DNA of 64,000 nucleotides, taken from positions 1-64,000 of the forward strand of contig AEPI01000019.1 in the NCBI GenBank assembly GCA_000193795.2, read 5' to 3'. Each line of letters starts with the position of its first letter. The first letter of the stretch is position 1. Below are positions 56,587 to 64,000 of the stretch, piece by piece. The position numbers were made by a program, and so were the translations under genes. The DNA is from Neisseria lactamica NS19 (lineage in GTDB: Bacteria; Pseudomonadota; Gammaproteobacteria; Burkholderiales; Neisseriaceae). A model generated the notes under the pieces. It ran no database searches. It worked only from the letters and a program-made list of their open reading frames with translations, and had not been told where the DNA came from.

Positions 56587-56693
56587 TATAGTGGATTCAA
56601 TTTAAATCAGGACAAGGCAACGAAGCCGCAGACAGTACAAATAGTACGGCAAGGCGAGGCAACGCCGTACTGGTTTAAATTTAATTCACTATA
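56587..56693. repeat. Short Correia repeat element, 107 bp
   Basis: Ends TATAGTGGATTCAA and TTAATTCACTATA. It lacks the ~50-base internal IHF segment of the 155-bp elements, the known internally deleted form. Its right end is 12 bases from the nfsB ATG, so element sequence forms the whole 5' region of that gene. Confidence 0.88.
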
Positions 56694-56705
56694 AAAGGAT
56701 GCACG

Positions 56706-57371
56706 ATGACAGTATTAAGCAAAGAGCAGGTCCTATCCGCATTTAAAAACCGCAAATCATGCCGGCATTACGATGCGGCACGCAAAATCAGTGCCGGGGA
56801 TTTTCAGTTTATTTTAGAACTCGGGCGTTTGTCGCCCAGTTCGGTCGGTTCGGAGCCTTGGCAGTTTGTTGTCGTTCAAAACCCCGAAATCCGACAGGCA
56901 ATCAAGCCGTTTTCTTGGGGTATGGCGGATGCTTTGGATACCGCCAGTCATTTGGTGGTGTTTTTGGCGAAGAAAAATGCCCGCTCCGACAGCCCGTTTA
57001 TGTTGGAAAGCCTCAAACGGCGCGGCGTTACCGAACCGGATGCCGTAGAAAAATCTTTGGCGAGGTATCGGGCGTTTCAAGCCGGCGACATCAAGATTTT
57101 GGACGATTCGCGCGCCTTGTTTGACTGGTGCTGCCGCCAGACTTATATCGCGTTAGCCAATATGATGACGGGTGCCGCTATGGCAGGTATCGATTCCTGT
57201 CCGGTGGAAGGTTTCAACTATGCCGATATGGAACGCGTATTGTCCGGGCAGTTCGGTTTGTTCGATGCGGCAGAATGGGGCGTGTCCGTTGCCGCGACAT
57301 TCGGCTACCGGGATCGGGAAATCGCCACGAAAGCGCGCAGGCCCTTGGAAGAAACCGTTATTTGGGCATAA
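56706..57371 (+). CDS. nfsB: Oxygen-insensitive NAD(P)H nitroreductase
   Basis: 221 aa, FMN-dependent nitroreductase fold: RKSCRHYDAARKIS (FMN phosphate), LGRLSPSSVGSEPWQFVVV, and GVSVAATFGYRD. In gonococcus loss of the NfsB orthologue confers nitrofurantoin resistance. AAAAGGATG site lies at the edge of a Correia element, which may provide the promoter. Convergent with the pseudouridine synthase at a DUS terminator. Confidence 0.88.
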   Translation: MTVLSKEQVLSAFKNRKSCRHYDAARKISAGDFQFILELGRLSPSSVGSEPWQFVVVQNPEIRQAIKPFSWGMADALDTASHLVVFLAKKNARSDSPFMLESLKRRGVTEPDAVEKSLARYRAFQAGDIKILDDSRALFDWCCRQTYIALANMMTGAAMAGIDSCPVEGFNYADMERVLSGQFGLFDAAEWGVSVAATFGYRDREIATKARRPLEETVIWA

Positions 57372-57374
57372 GGC

Positions 57375-57416
57375 AATGCCGTCTGAAAACTCAAGGATTT
57401 TCAGACGGCATTTTTT
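57375..57416. terminator. DUS-hairpin terminator between convergent nfsB and the pseudouridine synthase
   Basis: Uptake sequences at 57378-57387 and 57400-57409 followed by ATTTTTTAA. Confidence 0.85.
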
Positions 57417-57425
57417 AATGCTTAT

Positions 57426-58184
57426 TTAAAACGATTCGCCGGGGGCGAGATAACGCCATTTGCCGGGCGGCAGCCTGCCGAGTTTGACTTTGCCCATGCG
57501 GATGCGTTTCAGCCCGACGACGCGCAGTCCGACCAGTTCGCACATACGGCGGATTTGCCGTTTTTTACCTTGTTTCAACACGAAACGCAGTTGGTCTTCA
57601 TTTTGCCATTCCACTTTGGCGGGACGCAGTTTCTCACCGTCCAAACTCAATCCGTGATTCAGTAAGGCAAGTCCTTTTTCGTCCAATTTGCCGCGCACGC
57701 GCACCAAGTATTCTTTTTCACTGCCGCTGTTTTCGCCGATAAGCTGCTTGGCGATACGGCCGTCTTGCGTCAACACCAGCAATCCGACCGAGTCGATATC
57801 GAGCCGGCCGGCGGGGGCTAGGCCGATTTTGTGTTTCGGATCGAAACGGATGCGGCCGGTGTCGCCTTCCCAGCGGTTTTCAGGGGTAATCAGTTCGGCG
57901 GCGGATTTATAGCCTTTTTCCGCTTGTGCGCTGACATAGCCGACGGGTTTGTTCAACAGGATGGTGATGCGTGCCGCCTGCTGTTCGTGGGCTTTCTTGT
58001 TCAGTTCGATACGGTCTGCCGGTGAAACTTTCTGACCGAGTACGGCGGTTTTGCCGTTGACCGTTACCCAGCCCTGTTCGATATAGCCGTCGGCTTCGCG
58101 GCGCGAACAAAGCCCCAGTTGCGCCATGCGTTTGGAGAGGCGCATGGCATCTTCTGTATGGTCGGAGGAAATTTTGGGATTCAT
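57426..58184 (-). CDS. rluF: RluF-like rRNA pseudouridine synthase
   Basis: 252 aa. N-terminal S4 domain ([31 protein letters not shown]), catalytic aspartate in [16 protein letters not shown], and [17 protein letters not shown]. The RsuA/RluB/E/F group; the RluF assignment (23S U2604) rests on the N-terminal extension and general resemblance and is less certain than the family. Starts 24 bases after the stop of nadK. Confidence 0.78.
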   Translation of the reverse strand: MNPKISSDHTEDAMRLSKRMAQLGLCSRREADGYIEQGWVTVNGKTAVLGQKVSPADRIELNKKAHEQQAARITILLNKPVGYVSAQAEKGYKSAAELITPENRWEGDTGRIRFDPKHKIGLAPAGRLDIDSVGLLVLTQDGRIAKQLIGENSGSEKEYLVRVRGKLDEKGLALLNHGLSLDGEKLRPAKVEWQNEDQLRFVLKQGKKRQIRRMCELVGLRVVGLKRIRMGKVKLGRLPPGKWRYLAPGESF

Positions 58185-58208
58185 GGATACTTTCGGGTAA
58201 AGGCCGGC

Positions 58209-59099
58209 TTAAACCAATTGCTCGCCCCAGTGCAGTTTTTGGCGCAGGGTTTTGAAATATTGGTAGTCGGTCGGGTGTAGGATGCGTAGGGGATTGCGGT
58301 AGCGGCGGATGGTGATGCGGTCGAGGTTTTGCACGTCGATATGGGTTTGACCGTCGAAATGGACGCGCGCGTCTCCGCCTTGGGTAACGAGGATTTCGAT
58401 TTCGGACGTGTCGGGAATGGCGATGGGGCGGTTGGTCATGGATTGCGGGCAGATGGGTACGAGTGTGAAGGCGTGTAATCCTGCCTGCATGATGGGGCCG
58501 CCGGCGGCAAGCGAATAGGCGGTCGATCCGGTCGGAGTGGAGACAATCAGCCCGTCCGAACGTTGTGTATAGACGAATTCCTGATTGACGAAGACTTCAA
58601 ATTCAATCATCTGTCCGGCACCGCCACGGGAGAGGACGGCATCGTTGAGGGCGAGGGCGCGTTCGGCGGTTTTGCCTTCGCGGATGAGTGCGGCCTCAAT
58701 CAGGATGCGCTCCTCGGCAAGGTATTTTCCTTCTAAAACGGGCAATAGCTTGTCTGTCATATATTCGCGGGGAATTTGGGTCAGGAAGCCCAAATGACCT
58801 TGGTTGATGCCGATAATCGGAACGGCGCGCGGGGCGATTTCGCGGGCGGCGGAGAGAAAGGTGCCGTCTCCGCCTAAGACGGCGACCAGGTCGCAGTATT
58901 GCCCCAGCTCGGTTTTGTTGGCGATGTGGCAGCCGCCAGTGTCTTGGGTGTAGATGCAGCCTTCCCTTATGCCGATTTCGTCGAGATAGACGGTAAAGCC
59001 GTGCTGCTTCAAAAAGGTAATCAGTGTGTGTGCAGTATCTTGGATGTCGGGCGTGTTGGGGCGGGTTACGATGCCTATGTTGTGAAAAGGGCTGTTCAT
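58209..59099 (-). CDS. nadK: NAD kinase
   Basis: 296 aa. GGDGT (residues 76-80) and the glycine-rich TPTGSTAYSLAAGGP loop bind ATP and NAD. Makes NADP+. Same direction as ubiJ (19 bases upstream) and the pseudouridine synthase (24 bases downstream), so one transcript is likely. A single uptake sequence lies at the ubiJ-nadK junction. Confidence 0.96.
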   Translation of the reverse strand: MNSPFHNIGIVTRPNTPDIQDTAHTLITFLKQHGFTVYLDEIGIREGCIYTQDTGGCHIANKTELGQYCDLVAVLGGDGTFLSAAREIAPRAVPIIGINQGHLGFLTQIPREYMTDKLLPVLEGKYLAEERILIEAALIREGKTAERALALNDAVLSRGGAGQMIEFEVFVNQEFVYTQRSDGLIVSTPTGSTAYSLAAGGPIMQAGLHAFTLVPICPQSMTNRPIAIPDTSEIEILVTQGGDARVHFDGQTHIDVQNLDRITIRRYRNPLRILHPTDYQYFKTLRQKLHWGEQLV

Positions 59100-59118
59100 G
59101 TCGGATGCCGTCTGAAGG

Positions 59119-59685
59119 TTAGTCTATCCAAATGTCGCGTTCGAGCCTGTCGAGGCGTTCGTTGAGGCGGGCAACGTCGTCGCGCAGTTTGCTTATTTCG
59201 TTGAGGCAGTCGGCAAGGGTTTCGCCGCCGATGTTTGCGGACTCAGATTCGCGGGAAAATCCGCCGATTTGTTCGGCTATGGTTTTGCCGATTTGTTTGA
59301 TGCCGTGTCCGATGTCGGCGGCGCGGCTGCCGATGTCGTCCCGAGTGCCGAAAATCCGTGCCAATTCGTCCGATGCGCGGGAACGCAGGCTGCCGAGCAG
59401 GGACAGCACCGCGATACCGAGGATGAGGTCGCCTTCGAGCCCGATGTCGCCCGCCCCGGGTTCGCCGCCTTGGAGGATTTTCTGTATCGCGCTGTTGCGG
59501 AAGGTGATTTCGGTGTCTGCAAAGCCGTTTCCCGCCGCGAGCAAACCGTCTTCCGTGATGCTTCCCGCCAGTTTCAGCCCGGCAATGTTCAGGGTCAGTG
59601 TTTTGCCTGCAAAGGCGGCAAGTTCCGAGCGGCTGTCCGGATTTTGCAGAATCAGGCGGTTGATGATGGGGAGGAGGGCGGACAT
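59119..59685 (-). CDS. ubiJ: Ubiquinone biosynthesis accessory factor UbiJ (SCP2 domain)
   Basis: 188 aa. SCP2-like lipid-binding domain (about 1-100, with GLKLAGSITEDG and GDIGLEGDLILG) and a C-terminal coiled coil (CLNEISKLRDDVARLNERLDRLER). UbiJ binds isoprenoid lipid and scaffolds the Ubi metabolon with UbiK. Usually next to ubiE and ubiB; here it is 56 kb from ubiE, next to nadK. Confidence 0.85.
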   Translation of the reverse strand: MSALLPIINRLILQNPDSRSELAAFAGKTLTLNIAGLKLAGSITEDGLLAAGNGFADTEITFRNSAIQKILQGGEPGAGDIGLEGDLILGIAVLSLLGSLRSRASDELARIFGTRDDIGSRAADIGHGIKQIGKTIAEQIGGFSRESESANIGGETLADCLNEISKLRDDVARLNERLDRLERDIWID

Positions 59686-59734
59686 ATTTCTAATCGGGGC
59701 GGAGAATGCCTGTTTGTTGCTGTTGCCGCTTATT

Positions 59735-60511
59735 TTACAGGCTTAAGCCGTTATCGCAAACGGTACGGATGATTTTGCCCACGCTGTCGTCGGGTGCGAA
59801 ATCCGGCGCGGGCAGGCCGAGTTTGGCGGCTTCTTCCGTATAGAATTCGCGTCGTGTCGGGTGGCGCGGTTCAATAATGTTTTTCAGCCGCCTGCCGCCG
59901 GGTTTGAATGCCGTCTGAAACAGGGTTTCGACGGCGATGTCGCGGTGGGCGATGTTGACAGGCCGGTTGCCGCCCGGGATGTTTTGCTTTTGAACAAGGC
60001 GGCTGACGGGATGGCGTTCGGCGCAATAAAGCCCGCCCAGCCGCAGGATGTCGATGTTCGGAACGCCGCTGTCGAGCAGGTGTTGTTCGGCGGCGAGGAT
60101 TTGGCGGGCGGACTCGGTTTGCGGATCGGGTAGGGCGGTTTCGTCGCATTCGCGCGCTGTATCGCCGTAAACGCTGGTACTGCTCGTGAAAATCAGGTGT
60201 CGCACGTTACACGCCCGGGCAAGTTCTGCCCATTGTCTGACGGTGTCGGCGTAATGCGTCAGCGAGGAGGGCGGCAGCAGGAAATACCAAACGGGTTTGT
60301 CGGCGTGGTGCCGCCACAATGCCGTCTGAAAGACACCGGTGCTGCCGAGGTCGATGGTATCGAGGTGTATGGGCAGGTTGATGTCGTCCGAAGTCAGGCT
60401 GCGTTTGACGGCACAGACGCGGCTGCCGTGCCCGTAAAACTTTTGTGCCAGCGGCAGGCCGAGATAGCCTAGACCGGTGATGGAGATGCGGGGCGGGGGA
60501 ACTGTGCTCAT
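59735..60511 (-). CDS. NAD(P)-dependent epimerase/dehydratase (YeeZ-like SDR)
   Basis: 258 aa. ITGLGYLGLPLAQ is the Rossmann loop, with FTSSTSVYGDT as the active-site serine strand; the usual YxxxK is not obvious, as in YeeZ-type proteins. Function unknown. Uptake sequences lie in the gene near 59908 and 60319. Operon position between tetR and ubiJ, all leftward. Confidence 0.78.
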   Translation of the reverse strand: MSTVPPPRISITGLGYLGLPLAQKFYGHGSRVCAVKRSLTSDDINLPIHLDTIDLGSTGVFQTALWRHHADKPVWYFLLPPSSLTHYADTVRQWAELARACNVRHLIFTSSTSVYGDTARECDETALPDPQTESARQILAAEQHLLDSGVPNIDILRLGGLYCAERHPVSRLVQKQNIPGGNRPVNIAHRDIAVETLFQTAFKPGGRRLKNIIEPRHPTRREFYTEEAAKLGLPAPDFAPDDSVGKIIRTVCDNGLSL

Positions 60512-60565
60512 TCGCTGATACCGTCGGGCAAGTGCCGTCTGAAAACTGATTCGGACGCTGTGGGT

Positions 60566-61216
60566 TTATGGGTTGCCGTTGCCGATTTTCCGGTCGTATT
60601 CCTCGCGGTGTTCCGGCAAGAGATAGGGACGCAGGAGGCTTAAAGTACGACGGACGCCGCGTGCCTTGGAGTCTTCGGTCAGCTTGGTGCGCCCGCGCAG
60701 GGAGCTGTCGAAGTCGAACCAGTATTTTGTGACCATCCACATATTGACGGCGAGGTCGTTCATAGCGGTTTGGTCGGCTTGGATGATGTTTAAGCCGTTG
60801 AGCTGGGTGAGCAGCTTGACCAAGAGCGGGGAGACTTTGGCTTGGGTGAAGGTATTGTGTTCGCCCAACAATTCGGCACTGCGCGCAAGCAGGGTGTTCA
60901 CGTCGCTGAAGAGGAAGCGGTATTCCCACATCACGTCGTAAATGCCCGCCATATAGTTGATGGAATCTTCCACATCAGACGGCAACACGGCTTCATTCAG
61001 ATATGCCAGCAGGGCTTCGCTGTAACGTTTGAACAGTTGGACGATGATTTCGTCTTTGTTGCGGAAGTGGTAATAGAGATTGCCCGGACTGATGCCCAAA
61101 TGCGCCGCGATATGGTTGGTGCTGATGTTGCGCTCGCCTTCCTCGTTGAACAAGGCGAGGCCGGCATCGATGATGCGTGTGTAGGTGTTGATTTTGGCGG
61201 TGCGGGTCACGGGCAT
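60566..61216 (-). CDS. TetR-family transcriptional regulator
   Basis: 216 aa from ATG at 61216, or 214 aa from GTG at 61210. AAGGAG lies only one base before the ATG but seven before the GTG, so the GTG is probably the real start. HTH in the first 60 residues (HIAAHLGISPGNLYYHFRNKDEI), then an all-helical ligand domain. Follows murB by 12 to 18 bases, so it is cotranscribed with a cell-wall gene. The MATE pump gene norM is just upstream; regulation of norM by this protein is a guess. Confidence 0.85.
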   Translation of the reverse strand: MPVTRTAKINTYTRIIDAGLALFNEEGERNISTNHIAAHLGISPGNLYYHFRNKDEIIVQLFKRYSEALLAYLNEAVLPSDVEDSINYMAGIYDVMWEYRFLFSDVNTLLARSAELLGEHNTFTQAKVSPLLVKLLTQLNGLNIIQADQTAMNDLAVNMWMVTKYWFDFDSSLRGRTKLTEDSKARGVRRTLSLLRPYLLPEHREEYDRKIGNGNP

Positions 61217-61227
61217 ACTCCTTGGAT

Positions 61228-62268
61228 TTACAGGCTGTACGAGGCAGGCAGCCAATTAGGTTCGGCGTGCAATTCTACCTGAAACCGAGCAAATACTGTA
61301 AATTTGATGTGTTGCGCCAACTGCCAAACATCGTTTGCCGAGGCATTGTTTTTGTTCACCAAAACCAAAGCCTGTTTGTCGTGTACCGCCGCGCCGCCGA
61401 TTTGAAAGCCTTTCAGACGGCATTGGTCGATCAGCCAGCCGGCGGCGAGTTTGACCGAACCGTCGGGCTGCGGATAGCGCGGCATATCGGGATGCTGCTG
61501 CAACAGGGTGGCGGCTTTTTCCGCGCTGACGACGGGGTTTTTAAAGAAACTGCCGACATTGCCCAAAATGCCCGGATCGGGCAGTTTGCGGCGGCGGACG
61601 GCGCACACCGCATCGGAAACGTCTTTCGCCGTTATTTCCCTGCCGGCGCACCGTTCGGCAACCGCCGCCGCCAAATCGCCGTAACCCAGATTCGGCTCGA
61701 AACGCTCTTTCAGGGCGAATACGACCGAAACAATCACATAACGCCCTTTGCCTTCCTGCTTGAACAGGCTTTCGCGGTAGGCAAAGCGGCAATCGGCATT
61801 GGAAAGGGTTACAAAGGTTTCCGTATCCAAATCAAAGCAGCGCACGCTGTGAATCACGTCTTTCGCTTCCACGCCGTATGCGCCGATGTTCTGCACGGGC
61901 GATGCGCCGACCGTACCCGGAATCAGGCTCAGGTTTTCCAGTCCGTTCAAGCCCAGCGCGACGGTGTGCAGAACAAAATCGTGCCAGATTTCGCCTGCCT
62001 GCGCTTCGATGCAAACAATGCCGTCTGAACGCGCAATCTCGCGTATGCCTTTGTTTTCCATATGGACGACCAGTCCGGCGTAATCCTGCATCAAGAGGAT
62101 GTTGCTGCCGCCGCCGAGCCATAAAACGGTATCGCGGTCGAACTCGGGCAGTCGGACGATGTCGCGCAACTCGTCGGCGTGTTCGAGCGCGATAAAGGCT
62201 TGGGCTTGGGCGTGAAGACCGAAAGTGTTGTAGGGGGTGAGGTCGGTTTGGTATCGGATGGGTTGCAT
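61228..62268 (-). CDS. murB: UDP-N-acetylenolpyruvoylglucosamine reductase
   Basis: 346 aa, the E. coli-like type I enzyme. TFGLHAQAQ, WLGGGSNILL and GLENLSLIPGTVGASPVQNIGAYG bind FAD; the catalytic serine is in NVGSFFKNP. Second committed step of peptidoglycan precursor synthesis. Two uptake sequences inside (near 61405 and 62019). First gene of the murB-tetR unit. Confidence 0.96.
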   Translation of the reverse strand: MQPIRYQTDLTPYNTFGLHAQAQAFIALEHADELRDIVRLPEFDRDTVLWLGGGSNILLMQDYAGLVVHMENKGIREIARSDGIVCIEAQAGEIWHDFVLHTVALGLNGLENLSLIPGTVGASPVQNIGAYGVEAKDVIHSVRCFDLDTETFVTLSNADCRFAYRESLFKQEGKGRYVIVSVVFALKERFEPNLGYGDLAAAVAERCAGREITAKDVSDAVCAVRRRKLPDPGILGNVGSFFKNPVVSAEKAATLLQQHPDMPRYPQPDGSVKLAAGWLIDQCRLKGFQIGGAAVHDKQALVLVNKNNASANDVWQLAQHIKFTVFARFQVELHAEPNWLPASYSL

Positions 62269-62329
62269 GGGTTTAAACTTTAAAACGGGTATTGTCAGTG
62301 GCGGGCTTCAGCCCATAGTTTCGATATTT

Positions 62330-62484
62330 TATAGCGGATTAACAAAAACCAGTACGGCGTTGCCTTGCCTTAGCTCAAAGAGAACGATTCTCTAGGGTGC
62401 TGAAGCACCAAGTGAATCGGTTCCGTACTATTTGTACTGTCTGCGGCTTCGTCACCTTGTCCTGATTTTTGTTAATCCACTATA
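62330..62484. repeat. Correia repeat-enclosed element, 155 bp
   Basis: Left end TATAGCGGATTAAC carries one change from the standard TATAGTGG; right end GTTAATCCACTATA is exact. Otherwise nearly the same as those at 18077 and 45340. Lies between the norM stop and murB start. Confidence 0.9.
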
Positions 62485-62496
62485 ATCGGCGGAGTT

Positions 62497-62510
62497 TTCA
62501 GACGACCTTA
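62497..62510 (-). repeat. Variant uptake sequence (AGGTCGTCTGAA) overlapping the norM stop
   Basis: Read leftward the last codons of norM are AAG GTC GTC TGA, giving AAGGTCGTCTGAAAA. This is the 12-mer typical of N. mucosa-type species and not the local ATGCCGTCTGAA. Confidence 0.7.
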
Positions 62511-63877
62511 TGCGATCTGACCATCTCCCTGCTGCACAATTCCAAGCACCACACCAAGGCGACGGCTGCGATGGTGAGCGAGGCAATCAATGCCGTCCAG
62601 AAGCCGTAAATGCCCATATCGAAACGGTAGGCGAGCAGGTAGCCCGGCAGCAGGCCGCAGCCCCAGAAGGCGGCGGCGTGGATGAACATCGGCACCTTGG
62701 TAACTTTATAGCCGCGCAGGGCGTAGGACGCGATACATTGGGTGAAGTCTGCCGGTTGGAACAAGCCGGCGAACAGTAAGACGGTGGCGGCGATGCTTAA
62801 AACCGCCGGATCATTGTTGTACATACTTACCAGCGGCGAACGGAATAATACCAAAGAAAGCACGGTAATCACGGCGAGCATCCAACCCAACACCAGCGAT
62901 ACGCCCGAAATATAACGCGCCCGCGAAAATTCGCGCCGCCCAAGCGAAAAACCGATGCGCACCGTACCCGCCGAGCCGACGCTTTGCGGAATCATATAGA
63001 GAATCCCCGACAAACTGATGCCGACCTGCTGCGCCGCCACATAATCCTCGCCGAAGGGCGCAATCAAAAACACGATAAACGAAAACGCGCTGGCTTCCAA
63101 AAAATAAGACAGCCCGATGGGCGCGCCGATTTTCCAAATCTGTTTGAATACCGCCAAATCCGGTTTGCCGAATTTCGCCGTCAGTCCGAACGGGCGGAAG
63201 AATTTTTCCTTGGCGATATAAATCCACAACGCCAGCGCGCTGAACCAAAACACCGCCATCGTCGCCAGTCCGCAGCCTGCGCCGCCCAAAGTTGGCATGC
63301 CGAATTTGCCGTAAACGAAAATATAGTTCAGCGGCACGTTCAATACAAATGCCGCGAAACTGACCAGCATAATCAGGCGCGGTCGGTTCAGGCTGGAAGC
63401 GTAGGCGTGCAGCGCGCGGTGCACCATTGCCGCCGGCATCGCCAGGCCGGTGAACAGCATATACTGCGCCATCGTGCCTTCCACATAATCGCTCAAGGTC
63501 AGCCGGTTGCGGAACGGCGTAATCGCCGCCCACATCAATACTATGCCGAAAATCCCCAAAAACAGCCCGAACCAAATCCCCTGCCGCCCCGTTTCGCCCA
63601 CTTCGTCGGTTTTACCCGCGCCGTAAAGCTGGGCAATCATCGGGTTCAGTGCCGCCATAATGCCCATAAAGGTAATATAAACCGTGGCAAACGCGCTGCT
63701 GCCCAAAGCCACCGCCGCCAAGTCCTCCTTGCCCGCACCGCCCGCCATCACGGTATCGACAAAACCGATGCCTACCTGCGCGACCTGTGCCAACAATATG
63801 GGCAGGGCAAGCCAAACCAGTTGGCGGATTTCTTTACGGAAAACGGAAAAGGAAAAGCGGTCGAGGTCGAGCAGCAT
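62498..63877 (-). CDS. norM: Multidrug efflux pump NorM (MATE family)
   Basis: 459 aa, twelve membrane helices in two pseudo-symmetric halves. N-terminus MLLDLDRFSFSVFRKEIRQL and LALPILLAQVAQVGIGFVDTVMAGG match the gonococcal NorM. Na+-driven export of cationic drugs and fluoroquinolones. An uptake sequence lies at about 63899, 20 bases before the ATG on the leader side. Promoter lies at the right edge of the window. Confidence 0.93.
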   Translation of the reverse strand: MLLDLDRFSFSVFRKEIRQLVWLALPILLAQVAQVGIGFVDTVMAGGAGKEDLAAVALGSSAFATVYITFMGIMAALNPMIAQLYGAGKTDEVGETGRQGIWFGLFLGIFGIVLMWAAITPFRNRLTLSDYVEGTMAQYMLFTGLAMPAAMVHRALHAYASSLNRPRLIMLVSFAAFVLNVPLNYIFVYGKFGMPTLGGAGCGLATMAVFWFSALALWIYIAKEKFFRPFGLTAKFGKPDLAVFKQIWKIGAPIGLSYFLEASAFSFIVFLIAPFGEDYVAAQQVGISLSGILYMIPQSVGSAGTVRIGFSLGRREFSRARYISGVSLVLGWMLAVITVLSLVLFRSPLVSMYNNDPAVLSIAATVLLFAGLFQPADFTQCIASYALRGYKVTKVPMFIHAAAFWGCGLLPGYLLAYRFDMGIYGFWTALIASLTIAAVALVWCLELCSREMVRSHKVV

Positions 63878-64000
63878 AAGTGTTCAGTCAATAAAAATGC
63901 CGTCTGAAACAAAAAAACGGCAGCGGGGAGTGATGAGAAATAACGGCGCACATTATATAGTAAAAAAATGCCGTGCCGTCAGACGGCGGATACAGGGTAT
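63878..64000. promoter_or_regulatory. norM upstream region at window edge
   Basis: Uptake sequence at about 63899-63908, an AAAAAAACGGCAGCGGGG stretch, and a second, scrambled uptake-like motif (GCCGTGCCGTCAGACGGC) near 63971-63988 forming a small palindrome. The norM promoter is expected here; I cannot place it with confidence. Confidence 0.4.

Larger units (their letters stand above)
56403..56705. other. folE2-nfsB intergenic region
   Basis: 303 bases with a DUS/near-DUS hairpin (56422-56458) and a short Correia element. A short open frame at 56405 starts within the uptake sequence and is not believable as a gene. Confidence 0.5.

Overview
The window is chromosomal DNA of a pathogenic Neisseria, most likely N. 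gonorrhoeae (N. meningitidis or N. lactamica cannot be excluded from sequence alone). The main evidence is the very dense 10/12-mer DNA uptake sequence (A)TGCCGTCTGAA, often arranged as inverted pairs that double as rho-independent terminators, together with Correia repeat elements and neisserial versions of PilT2, PilZ, NorM, NfsB, FolE2 and PBP4. A secreted-protein gene broken by two frameshifts fits gonococcal-style decay. I see no rRNA, tRNA, CRISPR array, prophage or intact insertion sequence.

Layout. 1-9.6 kb: an AT-rich gene remnant, then mnmC (FAD domain only), a DUF971 gene, ubiE, an iron-regulated HugZ-like gene behind a Fur-box promoter, folK/sirB2, an MnmM-type tRNA methylase, hfq, pbpG, bcp, xerD, bfd and a small glutaredoxin-like gene. 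9.6-18 kb: rfbD, purC, pnp, a SafE-type exporter coupled to a lipoprotein gene, dapF plus a coupled membrane protein, and cysK. 18-32 kb: an EamA transporter, lepA-lepB, mtnN, a pilT2-holB-pilZ-tatD block, grxD, upp, a DUF2322 gene, the frameshifted secreted-protein gene and hemD-hemX-hemY. 32-45 kb: an AT-rich foreign-looking ORF, hemE, radA, periplasmic DUF302 and rhodanese proteins, recB, a DyP peroxidase, a cystine-type ABC importer and pgm. 45-64 kb: ppiB, a DASS transporter, vanZ-like, pth, ratA-rnfH, ftsH-rlmE, yhbY, hemB, metB, folE2, nfsB, an rRNA pseudouridine synthase, nadK-ubiJ, an NAD-dependent epimerase, murB-tetR and norM.

Themes. Haem synthesis is spread over hemB and hemD-X-Y-E. 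Sulfur metabolism is represented by cysK, the cystine importer, metB, mtnN and rhodanese. RNA metabolism is represented by hfq, pnp, rlmE, yhbY, pth and the mnmC/mnmM pair. Type IV pilus genes sit inside a housekeeping clamp-loader operon.

The most interesting points are: (i) a naturally truncated MnmC without its methyltransferase half lying 3 kb from an MnmM-family methylase that could replace it; (ii) a cluster of three hairpins bounded by an 8-bp direct repeat directly upstream of hemB; (iii) DUS variants typical of other Neisseria species at the edge of an AT-rich ORF inserted in the haem cluster and at the end of norM; (iv) the doubly frameshifted secreted-protein gene; and (v) an in-frame DUS hairpin inside recB.
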